Position numbers and translations under genes: made by a program. A stretch of DNA of 64,000 bases from Tipula vernalis (lineage: Eukaryota; Arthropoda; Insecta; Diptera; Tipulidae). The stretch covers positions 102,835,930 through 102,899,929 of the forward strand of contig OY282560.1 in assembly GCA_958295665.1 (NCBI GenBank). The letters are read 5' to 3'. This document shows, one piece after another, positions 25,101-35,945 of this stretch. Every line of letters begins with the position of its first letter. Position 1 is the stretch's first letter. The notes beneath the pieces were generated by a model, which made no database searches, was not told the DNA's origin, and saw only the letters and a program-made list of their open reading frames with translations.

Positions 25101-28100
25101 AAGGCGGAACCAAATGGAACAAATCACCACCACCAATTGGACGTACACGCCTTCTTAACATTATGCGGTTTACCGGAGGCCCTGTTCAGAACAATTCTGT
25201 GCCCATCGAAGTATTCAAAAAGTTTTTTACGCCAAATATCGTGTTTATTATCGTGAATGAAACAAATCGATATGCTAATAGCAAAATACAAAAATGGAAT
25301 ACAAATAATCCAGGCAAAAAGCAAAAAGTGTGGACGCCGTTAACGGAGGTTGAACTGAATGCATTCATTGGTATCCTTGTAGCGGCTGGTGTAAGTCATA
25401 ACAATCTTCAACACGCATCTGTTCTCTGGAAAACAATGAGCTTACCAATTTTTAGAGCTCCAATGTCATACAAACGATTTGTTTCTTTATCACGATTTTT
25501 GCGGTTTGATGATAACCGTACTCGCGAATTTCGTGCAAAATCGGATAAAGCTGCACCTATTCGAGATATCTGGAACTTTCTAAATGAAAATTTAGAAAAA
25601 AATTATCGTCCCCATAACGATATCACCATTGATGAACAGCTGTTTCCATATCGTGGCAGGACCAAGTTCACTCAATATATCCCATCAAAACCTGCGCGGT
25701 ACGGGATTAAAGTCTGGTGGGCATGCGACGCTAAAACACATTATCCATTGCACGGAAACATTTATAATGGTAAAGATCAAGATGCAGGTCGGGCTGTAGA
25801 CCAAAGAGAAACAGAGTTGATGCGTTTGGCTTCCAAATATGCAAATTCGGGCAGAACGATCGTAGCTGATAATTTTTTCACAACACTACAGTGATGTAAA
25901 CGGCTAATGGATATTGGACTAGGGTATGTTGGCACGCTTCGAAGTAATAAAAGATGTGTTCCGCCAGAAATGAAAAAACATCCCTCTCGCATCAAAAAGA
26001 TGGTCTTTGGCCTTTTTTTATAATATGGTTGATGTAATGGCGCTGGTCAATTATATCATTTGCAAAGAGATAGACCATTTCAAACATACAGATGCACGGA
26101 GAAAATTGTTGTTCTCTTTATCGGAAGCTCTAGTTTGTCCGCAAATTGGATTTCGCTGTAACAATAGGCAAGTGATAAAACATTGCGTCAGCCGATCAGC
26201 AATAGAAGCATTTTTGGGTGGCCATTGGTAAGAATTCGAAATTCAAATATTTATTATTTCAAAGAACTATAAGTTATACATTTATGTTTCAGCCAACAAC
26301 ACAATTTGTCGCCAGTGCCAGCGGTGCTGACGTTATGGGAAAGAGAAGAGACTGCCGATTGTGTCATGTATATGATAAGGTCCGCCGCAAAACTCGATAC
26401 TACTGCAAGAAATATTTGGACCCTGTATGCCAGCAACACTCAAAATGCTTCTACAATTGTTTCAAATGCCATAATGAACAAGAAGCAACATCCAACAGAA
26501 ATAATGAATAAATAAAATAAAATCTACATTTAATTAACTATTTGAAATTTATTAATTTACCTCCCTTTATTAATATTACGTACTTACTATTTTATTATAA
26601 CATACTAATTTTAATCAAAAGTTATGAAATACAATCACAAACCTCAATAAAATCAAATAATTACTTATATAAGCTCATATAAATATGTAACACTGAATTT
26701 AAAGTGGGCAATATAGATTTACCGTGAAGAAATGGAAGCTGACCACAAATTGGCATCAGAAGGCCAAATTATAATGTTTAGTATGGTTGTTAAACTGTAA
26801 AATTATTCCCACAACTCAATGCTAGCTCACAATATTACAAAATGAAACGGTAACAGAACCATAACGGAGTGCTCACAAATGCTCTTTGTAATCTGTCTAA
26901 AAACAAATAATTTAAGCTTGCTAAATACAATTCGCTACTTCTACGTCGCAATTCGACATTTAACGAACCGCGAACCAAATCGAATGTCTGGGATCGACTA
27001 ACAATTTCGCAAAGCAACATAAGCATTTACAGAATTTGAAAGGGATAATTCCCAGTGATACTCACGCCTTTTTTCACAACAAACCTTTCCATATTGACCT
27101 TTAGAAAATTAAAAACCTTGAGAAAATGATGTTCCTATAGATTAAATAGTTAGGCTATACTTGAAACATATATCGGCCTAACATGATTTTCTAAATATCG
27201 CTCTTTCGGAGCAAGTACAAAAATTTGGGGTTTCGAATTAATTCGTCTATAGTTGGTAATTATAATGTAAATTTTAACTAAAATCTCAAATAAGTGCATA
27301 CAAATGTAACAATGTCACATTAGATTCAGCTGAGCTTTCACTATTCATAATTATTATTTGAAATTTCTGAGAATTTTAAAATTTATTTTTCGAAAAACAT
27401 TCAAATATTCGAAGAACTTCGTTATCAATCTAAAATATTTTAACGTCTTTTATTTTTATTAATTTCATTTCCAGTTTCGATTGCCGCGAGCTGATTTACA
27501 CAATTTAGCAGCAGCGGAAAATGAAGAAGCTCAACGGCGAATTCTGGAAAATTTTTCAAAAGATCTACCAGTTTTAAATAGGTAAGAATAGCTTGTGCGC
27601 ACGCTCTATTTAAAATATAATTTTTTTTTTACTTTGATAGAACTATGACTGGTGCTGTCCGATTTTGTGACAAATGCCAACACGTTAAACCAGATCGTGC
27701 CCATCACTGTAGCGTATGCGGTGTATGTGTACTAAAAATGGATCATCACTGTCCATGGGTCAATAACTGTGTTAATTTTACAAATTACAAATTTTTTATT
27801 TTATTCTTAGGATATGCATTAATTTATTGCCTATATATTGGGGCAACATCATTAGAATTTTTTATATTATTTTGGAAGGTAACTAATACAAAAGTGATTA
27901 TAATTATTTTGGAATTATTTATTTATTTATATATATTTATATCATTAATTCTCGTTACAGGGTGAATTAGAAGGAATGGGGCGGTTTCATATTTTATTTT
28001 TATTTTTTGTATCTGTGATGTTTGCTATTAGTTTAGTAAGTTTATTTGGATACCATTGCTATTTAGTTTTATTGAATCGTTCGACACTGGAATCATTTCG

Positions 28101-29090
28101 GGCGCCAATATTTCGGTCGATTGGTCCCGATAAAAATGGTTTTAGCTTAGGAAAGCAGGCAAATTTTCAAGAAGTTTTTGGTGATAATAAAAAATTATGG
28201 ATTCTGCCAGTTTTTTCAAGGTAATTATGAAAATTTTAATTTTATTTAAATTATTGTGTGTGCATGAGATATTAAGGGCTTTTAGTACCAAGTGTACTAA
28301 ACGCATCTAATTCTTAGTTTTGAGTTCTACTTGTGTTTCAAAGTTTATATTTTTAATTTTTTTTTTTTTTTTTTTGTTGTTTAAATTTGGCAAATTAATA
28401 TAAAACGACAGAGTATATTATATGGTTAGATTCACGTTTTATGTTATTTTTTGCATGCTTTGACTTGTCCATAAATTATATAATTAATATACCGCACATC
28501 ACTCGTAGTTGTTTGTACTAAAAGAAAAATGTGTTTGTACTAAATTATTAAAATGTGGTGTTGAAGCTTTTTTTGTTTTTTTGTTTTTGTTAATCAAATT
28601 AATTACTCATAACTACATACCAAAACATCATACTAATGAAAGATGGCAATAGTTTAGAACTAATCACTCTCTGTGTAGGGTTATAAAACAGGGATGAAAA
28701 AAAAAATTGAATTTAGTTTAGGGACTTTTTTGTTTCTAAATTTTTTTTATTCGTTAATTTTATCAAAATTTCCAAGCAAAAAAAAAATATATAATTTACT
28801 GTTATTTTTTGTTCAGTTTGGGTGATGGTGTCCAGTATCCAACACAAACTCAACACCAATTACCATCATACGAATCAATGGGGGATACTACAACACAAAG
28901 GTTAGATAATAAAAATAATATTATTGTTGAAAATTGTAGCTTAGTTAATAATAATAATAGTCATAGTATAACGATCAATAACGATATTGGTGATACTAGT
29001 AATAATGATGATGATAATAAAATTTGGCCTGTTAAAAATAATGTTAATGTTCAAGTTGTTAAGCAACAAGATAAAATGTTAGATGTTTAG
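19173..29090 (+). CDS. CG1407-like: DHHC palmitoyltransferase, ZDHHC2/15/20 (fly CG1407-like) group
   Basis: The gene encodes a four-pass membrane enzyme that attaches palmitate to cysteines of target proteins, usually in Golgi or endosomal membranes. Six coding exons joined at GT...AG sites give 380 aa: 19173-19314, 19402-19523, 27475-27581, 27641-27878, 27961-28220 and 28817-29090. Two membrane segments (about residues 17-48 and 58-80) precede the Cys-rich DHHC domain (about 132-167). DHHC is at 158-161, with Cys161 as the predicted catalytic residue, followed by PWVNNC. Two more membrane segments follow, then STLESF (a TTxE-like motif) and DKNGFSLG (a PaCCT-like motif). The C-terminus is unusually Asn-rich. 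Intron 2 is 7951 bp and full of transposons. No frame defect is seen. The exon joins are inferred. Confidence 0.93.
19934..20670 (+). repeat. intronic tandem array, about 178-bp units, five copies
   Basis: CACCTTACTATAAATCAGC-like starts recur at 19934, 20082, 20260, 20437 and 20559. Blocks such as GTGCTCCGATTGCGGTTCTT and ACCTCTAAAGATAG lie between them. The shorter spacings (148 and 122 bp) reflect internal deletions. The array lies in intron 2 of the palmitoyltransferase gene. Confidence 0.88.
21052..21665 (-). repeat. dispersed repeat, copy 2 (inverted relative to 3830-4500)
   Basis: It begins with (TTA)n on the + strand, then GAAGGGCCATGTGGGCGATC. It continues as the reverse complement of the 3830-4500 copy, with clear but divergent identity. 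It is directly followed by the MULE remnant. Confidence 0.8.
21689..22940 (+). pseudogene. MULE transposase with FLYWCH finger, internally deleted
   Basis: The first segment (21689-22303) has a FLYWCH-type zinc-finger region: [20 protein letters not shown], then CKGRVVTH and HSHEP. It reaches the start of the Mutator-like DDE domain ([14 protein letters not shown]). The catalytic middle is missing. A second segment in another frame (22340-22733) contains [17 protein letters not shown] and [11 protein letters not shown], typical of the later MULE domain. The C-terminal Lys-rich tail continues, frameshifted, to about 22940. There is no ATG at the left edge, which abuts the dispersed repeat, so the 5' end is truncated. 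Confidence 0.82.
23700..23874. mobile_element. piggyBac-type MITE, 175 bp
   Basis: TTAA lies immediately outside both ends (23696-23699 and 23875-23878). The termini match as inverted repeats (CACGTTTAATGC and, on the minus strand, CACGTTGAATGC). The interior is non-coding. TTAA targeting is the hallmark of piggyBac transposases. It sits in intron 2 of the palmitoyltransferase gene. Confidence 0.82.
24238..26515 (+). mobile_element. piggyBac transposon, broken, right end not found
   Basis: The left terminus is TTAA (24234-24237) followed by CCCTTGTGGAGAC. Subterminal palindromes GGGCCTAACCAGGCCC (24255-24270) and GGGTCTAGCCAGACCC (24444-24459) follow. A degraded transposase occupies 24753-26515. 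No CCC/GGG...TTAA right end was seen before exon 3 of the host gene, so the right terminus is lost or mutated. Confidence 0.82.
24753..26515 (+). pseudogene. piggyBac transposase with stops, frameshifts and a core deletion
   Basis: The acidic N-terminal region (24753-25016) ends at a stop. The central domain (25067-25894) is open and includes [20 protein letters not shown] and the first catalytic Asp region [16 protein letters not shown]. The second catalytic region is [10 protein letters not shown], after which a TGA stop (25892-25894) occurs. Sequence then jumps from the KKHPSRIKK region to [16 protein letters not shown] (26007-26231). This deletes the segment with the third catalytic Asp (the KGGVD region). 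The Cys-rich C-terminal finger ([21 protein letters not shown]) is readable at 26330-26460 in another frame. The copy is inactive. Confidence 0.9.
26516..27474 (+). other. remainder of intron 2 of the palmitoyltransferase gene
   Basis: No gene or clear repeat was recognised. It ends in the acceptor TTTCCAG before exon 3. Confidence 0.5.
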
Positions 29091-30790
29091 TGCATGATTA
29101 TAATATGCATAATGGTGCGTGGTCATTTTATATTTTCTTTCTTAACAATCCACCATTTTGTTCAGAAGTTACTATATTGAATGCTTACTTTTGCATTTAT
29201 ATTTTTATATAAAATATATACATAAACGTATTGATATTTAGTATATTGCCTTATTTTCATCTTGTTCATACATTTTCATTAAACATTACATAAATATGTA
29301 TATAAAAAATATTTATTTAAAATAAATAAAAAGGAAACAGTCAAAAATCCATTATTGTGTAATTGACCATTTTGATTTAAAAAGTTATTTTAAAAAATTT
29401 AGAATAAAGTTTTTATTTTATTTGTTAAAATTATATAATTTATTATATGGCAGATATTTTGTGACAGTTGCTTTACTTAGACATCTTTTTTTTTTTGTTG
29501 GTTCATTTTGTACAAATATGAATTTTTTATAATTTTAAACGAAAATTATTTTTATTGATTTTGCTTTTACAAACAAAATTACCTAAATATTTAGCGTAGT
29601 TAACTTGTTTTTCATAGATATTGTTAAAAACTAGATATTATTATTGTTTTTAATTTTAATAATTACACAGTATATTATTTTAATTTGCCAAATGAAATTA
29701 AAAAAAAAAAAATTATATAAAATACAAATTTTTAAATTTTCTAGAACTTTATTCTATCGAATGAATATAACTTTTTGTGTTTTTAAAATAAAGTGCAAAC
29801 AAAATATTTGGCTCGTCGGTTAAATTTTAACTTTACAGCTATTTAATACCAAAATTTTCATATAAACTTCTAAAATATAGATAGTAAACACAAGGTGTTT
29901 CTATTTACATAGCACAAACGCCAAACGTGGTTAAAAATCGTAGTTTGGCCAAATTTTAATATTTTATTCTTTGAAAATTTTAACAAACTCTAAAAAAAAA
30001 TAATTTTACTTGGTTTATTCATAATTTATTTAGATTGATTTATGAAAATATCTGAAAATTGAATTAACTTTAGTTGGAAATAAATTCTGATATTAAAATT
30101 TTGTTTTTATTTTGTTTATCGAATTCTGAATTTTTTTTTCAGGTCTTGAACGATTATTTTATTGCCAGTTTAATTAGAGGGCCTATTATGAAATTTGTCC
30201 GCCTTCGAAAAATTTGATATCGATTAAATCCATTATTTTATCCTATTATGATTTTTTCGCAGGTAACGTAGCAAAATCGAAAAAATACGTCGTAGTATGA
30301 AACTAAAAATAAAAATTGAAGGGAATCGAGATTAGAGATATCGTACAATTCGATACATGTATGGTAATATTTCTTAAAATTTATTGTCACTCTTCCGATG
30401 GATTTAATGTCCTTTGAAGGAAAAGCTAGTTCAATAATATTCACTCAGACAACACCCCCAAAATCGTGACCCCCCCCCCCCCTTCCCCCAAGTTACAAAA
30501 GCAAAGCTCTACTCATTGTAACATAACTACAATACTCCATAAATATAAAAACAAAACTAAATTAAAACATAAAGACTCATTCCTTTAAATTTACAATTCG
30601 ATTTCGTAATTTGGGTCGAATTGGATTTTTCGATATCGAATTTTTCGAAAACGGAAAAATTGCATATTTGACTCCTGATTAAATAATTTTATCAGTTTCT
30701 GAAACTCGAATCAAATTATAAACCTAATGAATGTACAATTTTGTATTTCATTGCTGATTTTAAAATCAGAGATTGCGTTCTGAACATCGT
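29091..30790 (+). other. 3' flank of the palmitoyltransferase gene
   Basis: AATAAA-type signals occur at about 29322-29332 and may serve polyadenylation. A poly(C) run of about 13 bases near 30470-30482 stands out in AT-rich DNA. No other feature was recognised. Confidence 0.4.
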
Positions 30791-31239
30791 TATATTTTGC
30801 ATGACTACTAACTATGGGTCTAGTAGACCCGTATCTTAAAATTCACTTAAATGAAGAATCCTACCTTTCAAATCGAAAATTTTACCTATTTTAAATAAAT
30901 TCATTAAAAATGCAATTCATAAAACTAAAAATTCAATTTATTTCAATCACAGATTTTTTTTAGTAAAATTATAAATAAACACTTCATTTGTCAAAGTAAC
31001 AAAAATTAAAAACCTAAGGTTGTGGAAAATGTCTCTAATGTAATTAATTTTTTGGGTCAAACATTTTAGATGAATGATTTTCGAAAAATAAAATTACAAT
31101 AACAAGATTATGACAACTACTTTTTTACAATTCTAAAAAATTCTATTAAATTCAAGTAATTTACCATGATATTATTGGCTAAGATGAGATATCATCATCA
31201 ATTGACGGTTTATCTGGAACCCGTCAAATTATTAGTTTC

Positions 31240-32000
31240 ATTACAGTTCTTACAAAGAATGGTTAAGTGATCCCCACAAACATTCTTATCACATTTATTG
31301 CAAATAGTTTTAGTTTTCCGATCGGTTTTGTAACTGCACAATTGACAGCGGGCCCGGATTCCCAATTTTCTTTTTTTTTCTACCGGTTGACTATCTTCGG
31401 GCTAATTTTGCAATGTGACACTTTGTTGAGGCTGATCGTCTGTTGCTTTTTTGGAAACAAACTTTCCCCAAGTTATTTTAAGATGCGAGCTCATACAGGA
31501 ATGTTGCCTTCTGTCTGAGATGCTTTATGAATAGCTACCGTTTTTTATAAACTATTGGTGGTTCATCAGTACGCAATAAAATTATGCGGGCATTGATAGC
31601 AGCCAAATTCATCAAGGAATATAATACAACCAACGGCCACCGGCGTGAATTCCGAGCCACGTTATATGTAGCACACAGTTGATCCACCCCTCCTTTTGTT
31701 TTATTATAAAACTCTATGATTTCCGGTAAGGATTTTGAACCAGTGATAATATTTCCGACTAATGTGGTTTTTTTTGCCAGTAGATCTGTAGCCAAAGAGT
31801 AGGTTGTAAACCAATTGTCCGTGGTTATATTTCTGCTTGCGTTTTACAATTATAAGGACTAAGCGGTTGTTGCCCACAGTAAATTTCGAGGTTAGAAGTA
31901 TAATACGTCACTGAATCTACCGCTGAAAATATTTTGTGCCATATTGTAACGATTAACAAACTGTGTAAGTCACAACCGAAATAGCTAAAATTTAAAAAAA
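31240..32000 (-). pseudogene. piggyBac transposase, C-terminal half
   Basis: On the minus strand a remnant of the central domain (KIFSAVDSVTYYTSNLEIYC, 31960-31880) is followed by NITTDNWFTTYSLA (second catalytic Asp). Then comes FYNKTKGGVDQLC (third catalytic Asp, within 31795-31535). After further stops and frameshifts the Cys-rich finger appears at 31240-31360 (CQLC, ICNKCDKNVCGDH, CKNC). The first catalytic Asp region is missing. This copy keeps the third catalytic region that the 24.7-kb copy lost. Confidence 0.85.
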
Positions 32001-32118
32001 CGAAGTACTCGCATTTGAGATTGATGCTATCGCTCCGAGTTAACACCTAATTTGTATTAAATCTGAAAAGAAACAATTGTTAGAGTAGAGTTACCTCACC
32101 CACGATACCAACTATAGT

Positions 32119-32526
32119 CGTGTTTTCCATGAGAACTGCACTAGAACTCGATAAATTTTAAATTCCATTTATTCTAAGTAAACAGAAAAATAAATTAAAT
32201 TCTTAAAGTGATAATGTGTAGTGCATTTCACATAAATACACATTTTAAGTTGTTACGGCAATAAACAATGACAATTATAGCTTATTTTTTAGTTACACTG
32301 GATAAACCCATGAATTTATCGAGTGTAGTTGCGTGTAATGACGTCAGTAAGAAATAAGGAAATATTGATGAAATAACTGAAGGGGGAAATTTTTAAACTT
32401 AAAATATGTAATTATATCAAATACACTACACATTCGCGCTTTATGAATTTATTTTTTTTCATTTTACATAGAATAAAAGGAATTTTAAGTTTATCGAGTT
32501 CTAGTGCAGTTCTCATGGAAAACACG
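32119..32526. mobile_element. 408-bp MITE with about 60-bp inverted repeats
   Basis: The left terminus CGTGTTTTCCATGAGAACTG is repeated in reverse complement at the right (32507-32526). Matching continues inward through CACTAGAACTCGATAAA and the CCATTTATTCTA-like block. The interior has no coding sequence. No unambiguous target duplication was found, so the superfamily is unknown. Confidence 0.82.
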
Positions 32527-32610
32527 GCTTATAATTAATGGGGAAAATCCACTCTACAGCCGATCAAACCACAACGCCATTATCTCTTAAAATAAACCAA
32601 CAATGATTGA

Positions 32611-32856
32611 TTAGTTCGGACAATTTCTGCTGGTTTCTGATCTTTCAACCAACTTCATTTTTTCGGCGAGGAAAACACCAGAAAATGTTCGTCTAGTACC
32701 CACTGGAGCAATATCTGTGTATCTATCTCCGTGTAATTTTTGTAAAATTTGATACGGGCCTCGATATTGTCGCTGTAATTTCGTACTAGTTCCTGTTGAG
32801 ACCGTTTCGCGTTTCACCATAACTAAGCATCCGACGCTAAAACCAACCGCTTTCAT
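32611..32856 (-). pseudogene. Gypsy integrase C-terminal region
   Basis: KLQRQYRGPYQILQKLHGDR matches the integrase C-terminal module (the xRGPYxIxxxLxxDRY pattern). A short Glu/Arg-rich tail ends the frame. No LTR follows before the MITE at 32119-32526. Confidence 0.75.
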
Positions 32857-33194
32857 ATGTTTAGAATCAAAATATTTCTTGCTATATTTTTGATGACGTT
32901 CAATGTTTTCGGAAGCTTCTTTACGATTCCTACGCGTTTGGTCTACATGGTCCTGCCGTTGCTCAATGATCTTCGGTCAACTTATCACCGAAAATACCGC
33001 GCGGATGTGGAGACTTCTTTGTTACGGAATTTGGGGTTGTGTTAATTGTCCACTGTATCTGTCGAAGTTTTGTCTCCCGATTTTGTTCACTGTCCTATAT
33101 CGCTCAAATGTTGTGGAAGTAAATGCGGAACCTCTAACCGTGATGATTCTTGTTGGCGTACCGAAATGTAAAATAATGTCGTCAATTGCTCGTA

Positions 33195-33638
33195 TTACAA
33201 ATTTTTACAATGGACATACATATTGAACGCATCCGTTTTGACAATAATGTAGGCATTTTTTCTCGATGATCTAATAAATGGTCCCAAATGATCCATGTGC
33301 CATGTATGCTGTGGTATTGGAATTTTTTCAATTGGATGCAATTCTATCCCCTGAGCACCACCTTTCTCTTTTTGATAAAGGCGCTCTACACAAGATGAGT
33401 TGTGCCTTTTTACGTAGGGTCTCATCTTCTTAAACCAATAATATCTCTTTAAAATATCGAGCGTCTTTTCAATACCAAAATGACCAGATGAATGAGCTTC
33501 TATTACTACACGACTATGAAGACATTTTGGTATAACGAATAATTCGGCTCCATTTTCTGTTCGGAAATAAGCGCACTCATCTCGTATTATAAAACTACTC
33601 ATTGTTTGTTCAGTTGTTCTCAGTTTTCTGCAATGCAT
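33195..33638 (-). pseudogene. Gypsy integrase, N-terminal and partial catalytic region
   Basis: The zinc-binding region keeps both His (AHSSGHFGIEK) but has CVER where the family has CxxC, so one ligand is lost. HMDHLGPF carries the first catalytic Asp. The frame breaks shortly after, and the rest of the catalytic core is degraded up to 32900. Confidence 0.75.
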
Positions 33639-33646
33639 TCATCCAT

Positions 33647-34132
33647 TTATCTTCCTCGCGTACACTGAACACGTCCAACGTAGCTCCCTCTGCTTCGACA
33701 TTTTCTAAAACGGGGAGCTCTACTCAACGCATCAACATGGGCCATCTGTTGCCCATTTCTATGCCTAACTTCCAAATCGAACTCCTGTAACCGCAGCCAC
33801 CATTGTGCAACGCGGGGAATTAGATGTTTCTGAGTTGCGGATGTCCGTAAGGACTCACAATCAGTTACAACAACAAAAGGTTTTCCCAGTACATATACTC
33901 GAAATCGTTCTACTGATTCCACAACAGCTAGTGCTTCCAGCTCATAACTATAGTAATTTTGTTCTATTGTGTTTGTCTTACGGCTAAAATAAGCGACTGG
34001 TCTTTTAACCCCTTCCCGTAACAAAATTAATATTCCTGCCAAATCGATAGCACTCGCGTCCGTGTGAATCTCATGTTGCAACTTCGGATCATACAGGGCT
34101 AATGTGTTCCGCACACATAGATAAGCTTTCAA
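33647..34132 (-). pseudogene. Gypsy RNase H domain
   Basis: HTDASAIDLAGILILL carries the first catalytic Asp, SYELEALAVVESVERF the Glu, and VVTDCESLRT the next Asp. The frame ends in the tether preceding integrase (HVDALSRAP), followed by a run of non-conserved residues. The fold is complete in this frame. Confidence 0.8.
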
Positions 34133-34627
34133 TTTATTGAATGCGTTGCTTTGCTCATCACTCCATATGAAGGAAACATTTTTCTTAGTCAGTTAATGAC
34201 TTCTTCGTACGAATCTTCGGAATCTTCGTACGTCATGAACGTTCCCTGGAGTCGCAAATTTCTCAACACATAAGATTTTTTCTTCGCCGGGACGGATGCC
34301 CTCATGAGTGATTTCATGACCCAAACACTCAATTTTTACTTGTAAAAACTTACATTTCGATGGTTTCATTGTTAAACTATATTCTCATAATTTCTTCATG
34401 AACTCTTTAAGTAGCACTATGCCTTCATCAACGGTCGTTGACGGAATAACCACATCATCAAAATACGTTACTATTTTATTCTGAAGCTCAACAGCCATAG
34501 AATTCATCATGCGCTGAAATGCTGATGGTGCATTTACAAGCCCTAATGGCATACGGTTGAATTGATTTTTTCCGGAATCTGATAGATACAGCCGCTAAGT
34601 CGACGACCGAAAAATAGTGCATACCGG

Positions 34628-35245
34628 TTAGTCGCTGTAATTGATCGTCCATATTTGGCAGTGGAAAATGGTATTTAACGGTTTTATCGTTTCTCGTTGA
34701 ACAAGAGCAAGTCGATATGGTTGGTAGGACACTGGTTTGTCATCCTTTAGTTTTATTTCAATTTCCACTTTGCTAGTCAATCCTAGTTCACCCATATTTA
34801 TTGCGAAACTTTCCCTATATTCATTAAATAAATTCATGTGATTAACTATATTGGTTTCATTAACGTCTTCTCCAATAGATTCCGCCATAATATTGCTAAA
34901 CTCGTCCTTCTGCGCTGTCAATACAGCTACATCTGGTATTGCCACGTCACGATAGTTATCTTGTAAATATTTTCCAACATCTGTCACATTATTCCTGTGT
35001 ATTGGAATTTCCATTAATTTAAAGCAATTATAACCTTTGAGGGCTATTATATTTTCTCGATTTATTACATTCTGACCAATAATCATATTCGCTGGTTGAA
35101 AAACGTCTCGAACGATCAATACGTCATAATCAGTTAAAACGATGTCATCAATTTCTATTTTTGCAACTACTTTGCCAATTGTATTACATTCTCCGTTCCT
35201 AAATTCACGTAATTTTTGATTATACTTCTCATATTTTGCAAACAT
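34628..35245 (-). pseudogene. Gypsy protease/spacer and start of pol
   Basis: The open frame contains a conserved segment after the protease active site (NMIIGQNVINRENIIALKG) and the stretch leading into reverse transcriptase (ELGLTSKVEIEIKLKDDKP, SYQPYRLALVQRETI). The protease active-site region upstream (35250-35360) is in another frame and appears damaged. Regions that would hold the first RT motifs are missing after 34628. Confidence 0.65.
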
Positions 35246-35384
35246 TTTGTCTGCAATAACGCATTCACATCGGCTCCGTTCAGTTTTATTGTTTTTATAT
35301 ATTCACCTTTACTGGCAACAATGCAATTAATTGATTTGACATTTCAATCCGCCAAGTTAGTTTTTAATTGTTTATTTTGATTTC

Positions 35385-35560
35385 CGTAATATTATCAAGC
35401 AGAGGTCTGGCCGAAATATTTTCAGTATCCGAGTCGCACTCCAGTTCTGTTTGCGATTCGTGGTTACTCGCTAGTTCGTTAGTGCACCACCACTATCGAA
35501 CCCTGCTAGTATCGCCCGTAGTCCTTTTTCTCTCTTATAATTACACATTCTATGAAATCG
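35385..35560 (-). pseudogene. piggyBac transposase, acidic N-terminal remnant
   Basis: The minus strand encodes AILAGFDSGGALTNELASN and then an acidic Ser/Glu-rich segment (ELECDSDTEN). Low-complexity acidic N-termini of this kind are usual in piggyBac transposases. It ends near 35366, where Gypsy protease sequence begins. The assignment rests mainly on position inside the piggyBac ends. Confidence 0.5.
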
Positions 35561-35945
35561 CAAATTTACAGCTAGAAACATAAAAACCATAGTTAACCTA
35601 GGTGCCATAAATTTCTCATTTTACTAAAATCATGAAAAAATAAAATGAGGAATCTTTGATAAAGCTAATGAAATAAAGAATAATTACCTGTGTGGGTCTA
35701 AAATACCCAAGAATATTAAACGTCGTTACTAACGTCGATTTGCAAGACCCAAACATTTTTTATAATAAACACTGTTCACTCTCTGACTGACAAAACACTA
35801 CTGAGAATAATTGAAAATGAGGAAACATATACAAGGTTAGATTACATATTGGTATGAAGTTGGATATAATTGATAAACCATTGTTTTTTGCAACGTTATT
35901 TGAAATTGGGTCTGTAAGACCCACAGGTTAGTAATGCTGGGTTAA

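Larger units (their letters stand above)
32611..35360 (-). mobile_element. Ty3/Gypsy pol fragment without recognisable LTRs
   Basis: Reading down the minus strand there is part of an aspartic protease and spacer (35360-34628). A degraded reverse transcriptase with a YFDDVV active-site box follows at about 34690-34140, then RNase H (34132-33647). The integrase zinc-binding and first catalytic part (33638-33195) and the integrase C-terminal region (32856-32611) end the series. Stops and frameshifts separate the parts. It lies inside the second piggyBac. No long direct repeats flank it, so it is a truncated or recombined copy. Confidence 0.82.
30791..35941 (-). mobile_element. second piggyBac transposon, split by a Gypsy fragment and a MITE
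   Basis: The right end is GCTGGG followed by TTAA (35942-35945). The left end is a degraded relative of it (GCATGACTACTAACTATGGG near 30798-30818). Both ends carry a subterminal palindrome: GGGTCTAGTAGACCC at 30816-30830 and GGGTCTGTAAGACCC at 35908-35922. A third, weaker copy is at 35694-35708. C-terminal transposase sequence lies at 31240-32000 and N-terminal sequence at about 35385-35560, with foreign DNA between. Confidence 0.78.

Noticed and set aside
25777..25995. Minus-strand frame opposite the piggyBac gene
   Set aside because: It is an antisense shadow of the piggyBac coding strand and has no domain of its own.
30470..30482. Poly(C) run
   Set aside because: It is unusual in such AT-rich DNA but is a simple homopolymer without associated features, and may be a sequencing artefact.
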